This document shows positions 6,421 to 9,978 of a stretch of DNA of 9,978 bases, piece after piece. The notes under the pieces were generated by a model. It searched no databases. It had not been told where the DNA came from and saw nothing but the letters and a program-made list of their open reading frames with translations. A program made the position numbers and the translations under genes. This DNA comes from Verrucomicrobiales bacterium. Lineage in GTDB: Bacteria > Verrucomicrobiota > Verrucomicrobiia > Verrucomicrobiales > Akkermansiaceae. The first letter of the stretch is position 1. Every line of letters starts with the position of its first letter. The stretch lies in assembly GCA_002729295.1 (NCBI GenBank), contig PBTU01000155.1, positions 1-9,978 on the forward strand, written 5' to 3'.

Positions 6421-9221
6421 GGTCGCGTAATGGTTTCGTCGAGGTTCAAAAGAATAGTCGCCACACTCACCCAGGCAGCATCTTTGGATTTAGCCGGATG
6501 ATTCTCCAGAAAGCCGAGGAACTTTATTTGTTCGGCTCGAGCAGGACGTCTTCCGAGGCAAAGCCGGAAGGCGAGATCAAGGCGGGCCTTTTGATCCCCG
6601 GGCTCCGAGAGAAGTCTCTTCGCTAAACCTTCAGCGGATTCGACAAAGACCGGAGCATTCAAAGTCACGAGCGCCTGAGTCGGGAGATTTGCGGTAGTTC
6701 GTTTCGACACGCAGACCGCACGAGCCGGAGCATCAAGCAACTCCATCGTAGGATGCAGCGCCATCCGCCGCCAATAGGTGTAGAGACTCTTGCGATAACG
6801 ATCATCGCCCTTGCTCGCAACCCACTTGCCGGGTAGGTCCCGATCCTCCCAATACCTGTCCGCTTGAGGAGGAAAGACACCCGGACCCCCAGGCAGAGGC
6901 TTTAACAACCCGCCAATCGCGAGCGCCTGATCCCTAATCTGCTCGGCCGGCAGGCGAACACGGGGCATTCGCGCATACAGGTCGTTATTCGGATCCTTCT
7001 CACGATGAGCCGAGGAAATACGGACGGCTTGCCGATAAGTCGCCGAAGTCACAATCAATCGATTGATGTGCTTCATGTCCCAACCGCTTTCGACAAACTC
7101 GCTGGCCAGCCAATCAAGTAAGTCTGGATGGGTGGGTGGCGTTCCTTGCGATCCAAAATCATCCGAGGTTCGCACCAGCCCATGGCCGAAATAACTTTGC
7201 CAAAAACGATTCACGACAACCCGGGCCACGAGGGGATTTTTCCCGTTCACCAACCAACGGGCAAACTCGAGCCGGTTCTCCGCTTGCGCTTCGCCTTCAT
7301 TAGCCAAAATGCGGGGAACAGCAGGACCGACTTGGTCACCACGACTGAGAAAACTGCCTCGCAGATGAATGAACGTGTCACGAGGCTTCGACATTTCCCA
7401 CATCACCGGAACACTTACTTCTTTACCTTCTGATTTCCCTCCCCCCAGAGCCGCCATTAATTCAGCCACCCTCTCACCCAGTTTACCCGAGCCCAGTTCT
7501 TTGCCTAGTGCCCGATCGTAGAGCCGCACATCCTTGAGATCTCCCTCGAATCGATAGGCCTTCGCTCCGGCATCATTCCGATAACCCACGCCAATTGCCA
7601 TGGGGCGGTTTGAAATCGCAATCGTCTCCGGCACCTTCCCGATCACCCGGGCGGACTTATCTTCCACGCCATCTACAAAAAACCGTACTGACTTCCCCGC
7701 CTCAAATACCACTGAGACCCGGTGCTCCTCTCCGTCATTCACTGGCTTACTTCCATAAAGAGAAACTCCATCGAAGGAATCGGTGCGTGAAGACACCCAA
7801 AAGAACAAATGCCCCGGAGCAGCTTCCTTCTCTCCCTCGCCACCAATCCCAAAGACATAGCTGCGCTGCTTTCCCCGCCAATCGTATTTCGACAACACAC
7901 TGGCCACTTTCTGGCGGGTTTTGATACGCGCGGTGATGGTGAGATCCCCGGTGAGGTTGAACTTTTTGTTCCCCGCATCGGGATGCACCCCGTCCCACTG
8001 ACTCAGCAGTCCATCATCGCCAAGCAGAGGTGATTCCGGCAAAGCTGCCCTCGCTTTACTCAACTCCGCTTCGAGCTCCTTTCGCTCATCCGCGCTCTTT
8101 CCGCCCCGCGTGTAGTGATACTTCATCGTCGGACCTCCCTGCCCATGCCCCTTGCCACTGTGCCCGGTGTTATTGAAAATCGCGAAGAGCGAATAGTAGT
8201 CACGCTGACTAATCGGATCGAATTTATGGTCGTGGCACTCCGCACATTCCATGGTCAAACCTAACCAAACTTTTCCCGTCGTATTGACGCGGTCGGTTAC
8301 GCCTTTAAGGCGATACTCCTCAACCGGATAGGTTTGACCACGCGCCTGGGGAGCATTCCGATGAAAGCCCGTCGCGATCCGTTGCTCTTGGGTCGCGTTG
8401 GGCAGCATGTCCCCCGCAAGCTGCTCGATGGTAAATTGATCAAAAGGCATGTTCTCGTCCAATGCGTGAACTACCCAATCCCGATAGGGCCAAATCTCAC
8501 GCATCTTGTCATCCGCAAAGCCCCGCGTATCAGCATATCGAGCCAGATCGAGCCAATCCTGCGACCGACGTTCAGCATAATCGCGGGTCGCCATCAAGCG
8601 ATCCACTAATCGTTCGTAGGCTCCGGGTGCCGCGTCATTGAGAAACTGATCCATTTGCTGCGGAGTCGGCGGCAAGCCGGTGAGATCCAAAGTGACCCGG
8701 CGAATCAAGGTCGTGTGATCAGCCTCGGGCGAGAACGACAGTTCCTCTTCTTTGAGACGTGCTCCGATGAATTGATCGATGGGATTGCGCGCTCCCGACA
8801 CCACCGGAGGCGCCCTCTTTTTTGGCGGCACAAAAGCCCAGTGCGGCTGGTATTTCGCGCCCCCCTCAATCCAACGTTTAAGCACTTCTTTTTCCCCTTC
8901 CGTAAGACTCTTATTGCTCTCCCGCGGAGGCATTAATTCGTCTTCATCCGAGTGGGTGATGCGGTGCCAGACTTCGCTTTCTTGCAAAGCGCCCGGCTTG
9001 ATCGCCTGCACGCCATCCTTCAAAGAATACGCTCCTTCCTCAGTATCCAAACGCAACCCAGCCTCCCGCGTCTTCGCATCAAACCCATGACACGCGAAAC
9101 ATTTGTCGGAAAGAATCGGCCGAACATCCCGATTGAATTCCAGTTTGGCCCATGCTCCCGAAGCGGAAAGAAGTAATCCCACGACGAAAGCAAGACGACA
9201 AATAGCTGAATGAGAACTCAT
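6417..9221 (-). CDS. PSD1 and cytochrome c-like domain protein (PSCyt1-DUF1549-LamG-DUF1553)
   Basis: A 934-residue secreted protein of the PSD1/planctomycete cytochrome group. A Sec signal peptide is predicted at 1-25 (hydrophobic LAFVVGLLLSASG, cleavage near AWA). PSCyt1 follows with a haem-type motif CFACH (41-45) and the typical LMPPRES segment (97-103). DUF1549 spans about 145-355, with RRVTLDLTGLPPTP (174-187), the WLDLARYADT region and a second CxxCH, CAECHDHKFDP (326-336). A LamG/concanavalin-like jelly roll (about 418-572, containing FFVDGVED and LKDVRLYDRAL) is inserted before DUF1553 (about 612-900, with NPLVARVVVNRFWQ and GTPPTHPDLLDWLA). The start is well placed: GAGG lies a few bases upstream of ATG on the - strand. 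The gene ends in an ATGA overlap with the DUF1501 gene. It probably acts in the periplasm or at the surface as a redox or polysaccharide-binding partner of DUF1501. Haem binding follows from the motifs, and the substrate is unknown. Confidence 0.94.
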   Translation of the reverse strand: MSSHSAICRLAFVVGLLLSASGAWAKLEFNRDVRPILSDKCFACHGFDAKTREAGLRLDTEEGAYSLKDGVQAIKPGALQESEVWHRITHSDEDELMPPRESNKSLTEGEKEVLKRWIEGGAKYQPHWAFVPPKKRAPPVVSGARNPIDQFIGARLKEEELSFSPEADHTTLIRRVTLDLTGLPPTPQQMDQFLNDAAPGAYERLVDRLMATRDYAERRSQDWLDLARYADTRGFADDKMREIWPYRDWVVHALDENMPFDQFTIEQLAGDMLPNATQEQRIATGFHRNAPQARGQTYPVEEYRLKGVTDRVNTTGKVWLGLTMECAECHDHKFDPISQRDYYSLFAIFNNTGHSGKGHGQGGPTMKYHYTRGGKSADERKELEAELSKARAALPESPLLGDDGLLSQWDGVHPDAGNKKFNLTGDLTITARIKTRQKVASVLSKYDWRGKQRSYVFGIGGEGEKEAAPGHLFFWVSSRTDSFDGVSLYGSKPVNDGEEHRVSVVFEAGKSVRFFVDGVEDKSARVIGKVPETIAISNRPMAIGVGYRNDAGAKAYRFEGDLKDVRLYDRALGKELGSGKLGERVAELMAALGGGKSEGKEVSVPVMWEMSKPRDTFIHLRGSFLSRGDQVGPAVPRILANEGEAQAENRLEFARWLVNGKNPLVARVVVNRFWQSYFGHGLVRTSDDFGSQGTPPTHPDLLDWLASEFVESGWDMKHINRLIVTSATYRQAVRISSAHREKDPNNDLYARMPRVRLPAEQIRDQALAIGGLLKPLPGGPGVFPPQADRYWEDRDLPGKWVASKGDDRYRKSLYTYWRRMALHPTMELLDAPARAVCVSKRTTANLPTQALVTLNAPVFVESAEGLAKRLLSEPGDQKARLDLAFRLCLGRRPARAEQIKFLGFLENHPAKSKDAAWVSVATILLNLDETITRP

Positions 9222-9225
9222 ATTC

Positions 9226-9229
9226 CTCG
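9226..9229 (-). promoter_or_regulatory. Ribosome binding site of the PSD1 gene
   Basis: Read on the - strand, the sequence CCGAGGAAT directly precedes the ATG at 9221. The GAGG core is close to the start codon and supports this start over later in-frame Met codons. It also keeps the complete signal peptide. Confidence 0.5.
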
Positions 9230-9240
9230 GAACGGGTTGT

Positions 9241-9270
9241 ATAATAGTATCTGTTGATACGATTCACCAA
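9241..9270 (-). promoter_or_regulatory. Possible promoter with embedded palindrome, upstream of the PSD1-DUF1501 operon
   Basis: On the - strand, TTGGTG (9270-9265) and TATTAT (9246-9241) form a sigma70-like pair with an 18-bp spacer. Within the spacer lies the palindrome GTATC-N4-GATAC (9247-9260), placed where a repressor would block RNA polymerase. The leader would be short, about 10-15 nt to the ATG. The promoter match and the 5-bp arms are both modest, so regulation through this site is a hypothesis. Confidence 0.32.
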
Positions 9271-9328
9271 ACAACAATTTCCAGATTCGACAACTGTTGC
9301 CCTTTGAGAGGCAGAACTTAAACTGTGA

Positions 9329-9348
9329 GTGCCTCAAAAATCAGGCAC
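9329..9348. other. Inverted repeat in the divergent intergenic region
   Basis: GTGCCT (9329-9334) and AGGCAC (9343-9348) are exact reverse complements around an 8-nt A-rich loop. It sits over 100 bp from either start codon. No gene ends nearby and no T-tract follows, so a terminator role is unlikely. It could be an operator or a chance repeat. Confidence 0.22.
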
Positions 9349-9508
9349 CGCGTCAAATTGCCGGGACACATAATACCAAGTCCTTCGGGCGTCGATTCCG
9401 AGCTTGATTGTGTCGTAGGATTTTATTTTTTCGTCATTGATCACAATTGCCAGCTTGAAGGGTTCCCCCCGTCCTTGACAACCCATCTTATTTAGCAGTC
9501 AGTCCCTT

Positions 9509-9978
9509 ATGAAAAAGACTTTCGCAGCCGTTACCGTAACCTTGCTAATTGCCCTACCTGTTGGCGCAGAGCTAAAATTAAGCGTTGTCGATCGAGCGGA
9601 AAAACTCTTACCGCCACGGGGCAAGGTCGGATCGACAATTGTTGCCGCCGGCAACTCGAAGGGGCAGACGTTCACGGTAAAGAAAACCGGAAAACTCAAG
9701 GGCCTTCTCGTGCTGACCGCCGGGGTTGTGAACGCCGCCGATCTGACGGTCAGCATCTATCGCACCGAGAATGACTATCCGGTCGGTGATCTGCTGCATT
9801 CGGAATCTGGAAGGTTGCCCAAAGGCGCCGCCGAGGCCACCCTCAAGCTTGAATTTAAATCGCCGCTACAACTTACGACAGGCAGCTATGCCATGGTGCT
9901 CTCCGCCGAGGAATCCGATCTGCGCTTCACCTTGGGCCGCGGATACGCCGGTGGTCGGGCGATCCGTAACAACAAGAG
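9509..9978 (+). CDS. Secreted beta-sandwich (choice-of-anchor-like) protein, 5' part
   Basis: An open frame starts with ATG at 9509 and is still open at the window end (about 156 codons visible). The first 20 residues, MKKTFAAVTVTLLIALPVGA, form a clear Sec signal peptide. The following part reads like a mainly beta extracellular domain: GQTFTVKKTGKLKGLLVL, then ADLTVSIYRTEND, then LQLTTGSYAMVLSAEE. This pattern (sought-after effect of a shared 'Q(S/T)FT' start, a 'VSIY' strand and a 'SYAMVL' strand) resembles the choice-of-anchor jelly-roll domains that precede surface-anchor signals in verrucomicrobia and planctomycetes. The homology is weak and is my inference. The visible part shows no enzyme motif, and a catalytic or anchoring domain may follow beyond the edge. 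It is divergent from the PSD1 operon. No clear ribosome binding site precedes the ATG, which is chosen because the signal peptide begins there. Confidence 0.72.
   Translation, partial: MKKTFAAVTVTLLIALPVGAELKLSVVDRAEKLLPPRGKVGSTIVAAGNSKGQTFTVKKTGKLKGLLVLTAGVVNAADLTVSIYRTENDYPVGDLLHSESGRLPKGAAEATLKLEFKSPLQLTTGSYAMVLSAEESDLRFTLGRGYAGGRAIRNNK

Larger units (their letters stand above)
9222..9508. other. Divergent intergenic region between the PSD1 operon and the last gene
   Basis: This 287-bp region must hold both divergent promoters. Besides the promoter-like pair next to the PSD1 gene, it contains the exact inverted repeat GTGCCT/AGGCAC with an 8-nt loop at 9329-9348. A TTGACA hexamer at 9475-9480 points toward the right-hand gene but has no acceptable -10 at 16-18 bp. 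No convincing open reading frame or RNA gene was seen. Confidence 0.5.

Noticed and set aside
9475..9503. TTGACA just before the last gene as its -35 element
   Set aside because: No -10-like hexamer lies at 16-18 bp, and the start codon follows after only 28 bp.
1..9978. Defence island, prophage, CRISPR or insertion sequence
   Set aside because: No nuclease, integrase, transposase, regular repeat array or terminal inverted repeat was found. The kinase is the only signalling gene and has no defence-type neighbours in the window.

Overview
The gene content points to a member of the Verrucomicrobiota, or less likely a related Planctomycetota/PVC bacterium. The evidence is a PSD1 cytochrome-like gene (DUF1549/DUF1553) coupled to a DUF1501 gene, together with a Hanks-type Ser/Thr kinase fused to C-type-lectin-like modules. 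Both are characteristic of that superphylum. Assignment below phylum level is not possible from the sequence alone. No rRNA, tRNA, CRISPR array, transposase or integrase was seen.

Left part (1-1658): the 3' end of a dihydrodipicolinate synthase/N-acetylneuraminate lyase family gene on the + strand converges, with only 4 bp between the stop codons, on an ornithine cyclodeaminase/mu-crystallin family gene on the - strand. The subfamily signatures of both fit hydroxyproline/proline-type imino acid catabolism: a 1-pyrroline-4-hydroxy-2-carboxylate deaminase-like enzyme and a delta1-pyrroline-2-carboxylate reductase-like enzyme. A perfect 9-bp inverted repeat lies where the two genes meet. A gene-poor stretch of about 600 bp follows (1659-2264).

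Centre (2265-4892): one large + strand gene encodes a receptor-like Ser/Thr protein kinase. Its order is an intact cytoplasmic kinase domain, one membrane segment, a Pro/Lys/Glu-rich linker, two tandem cysteine-free C-type-lectin-like domains and a C-terminal coiled coil. This is the most unusual protein in the window and looks like a surface-sensing kinase, although its ligand is unknown.

Right part (5008-9221, - strand): a two-gene operon. The upstream gene encodes a secreted 934-residue protein with two CxxCH motifs, PSCyt1/DUF1549/DUF1553 domains and an inserted LamG-like jelly roll. The downstream gene encodes a DUF1501 protein with a twin-arginine-like leader. The two genes overlap by ATGA, so they are probably translationally coupled and act together outside the cytoplasm. 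Such pairs are abundant in planctomycetes and verrucomicrobia and are often linked to degradation of complex or sulfated polysaccharides, but their biochemistry is not settled.

Far right (9509-end, + strand): the start of a divergent gene for a secreted beta-sandwich protein runs off the window. A 287-bp divergent intergenic region (9222-9508) separates it from the PSD1 operon and carries promoter-like and palindromic elements.
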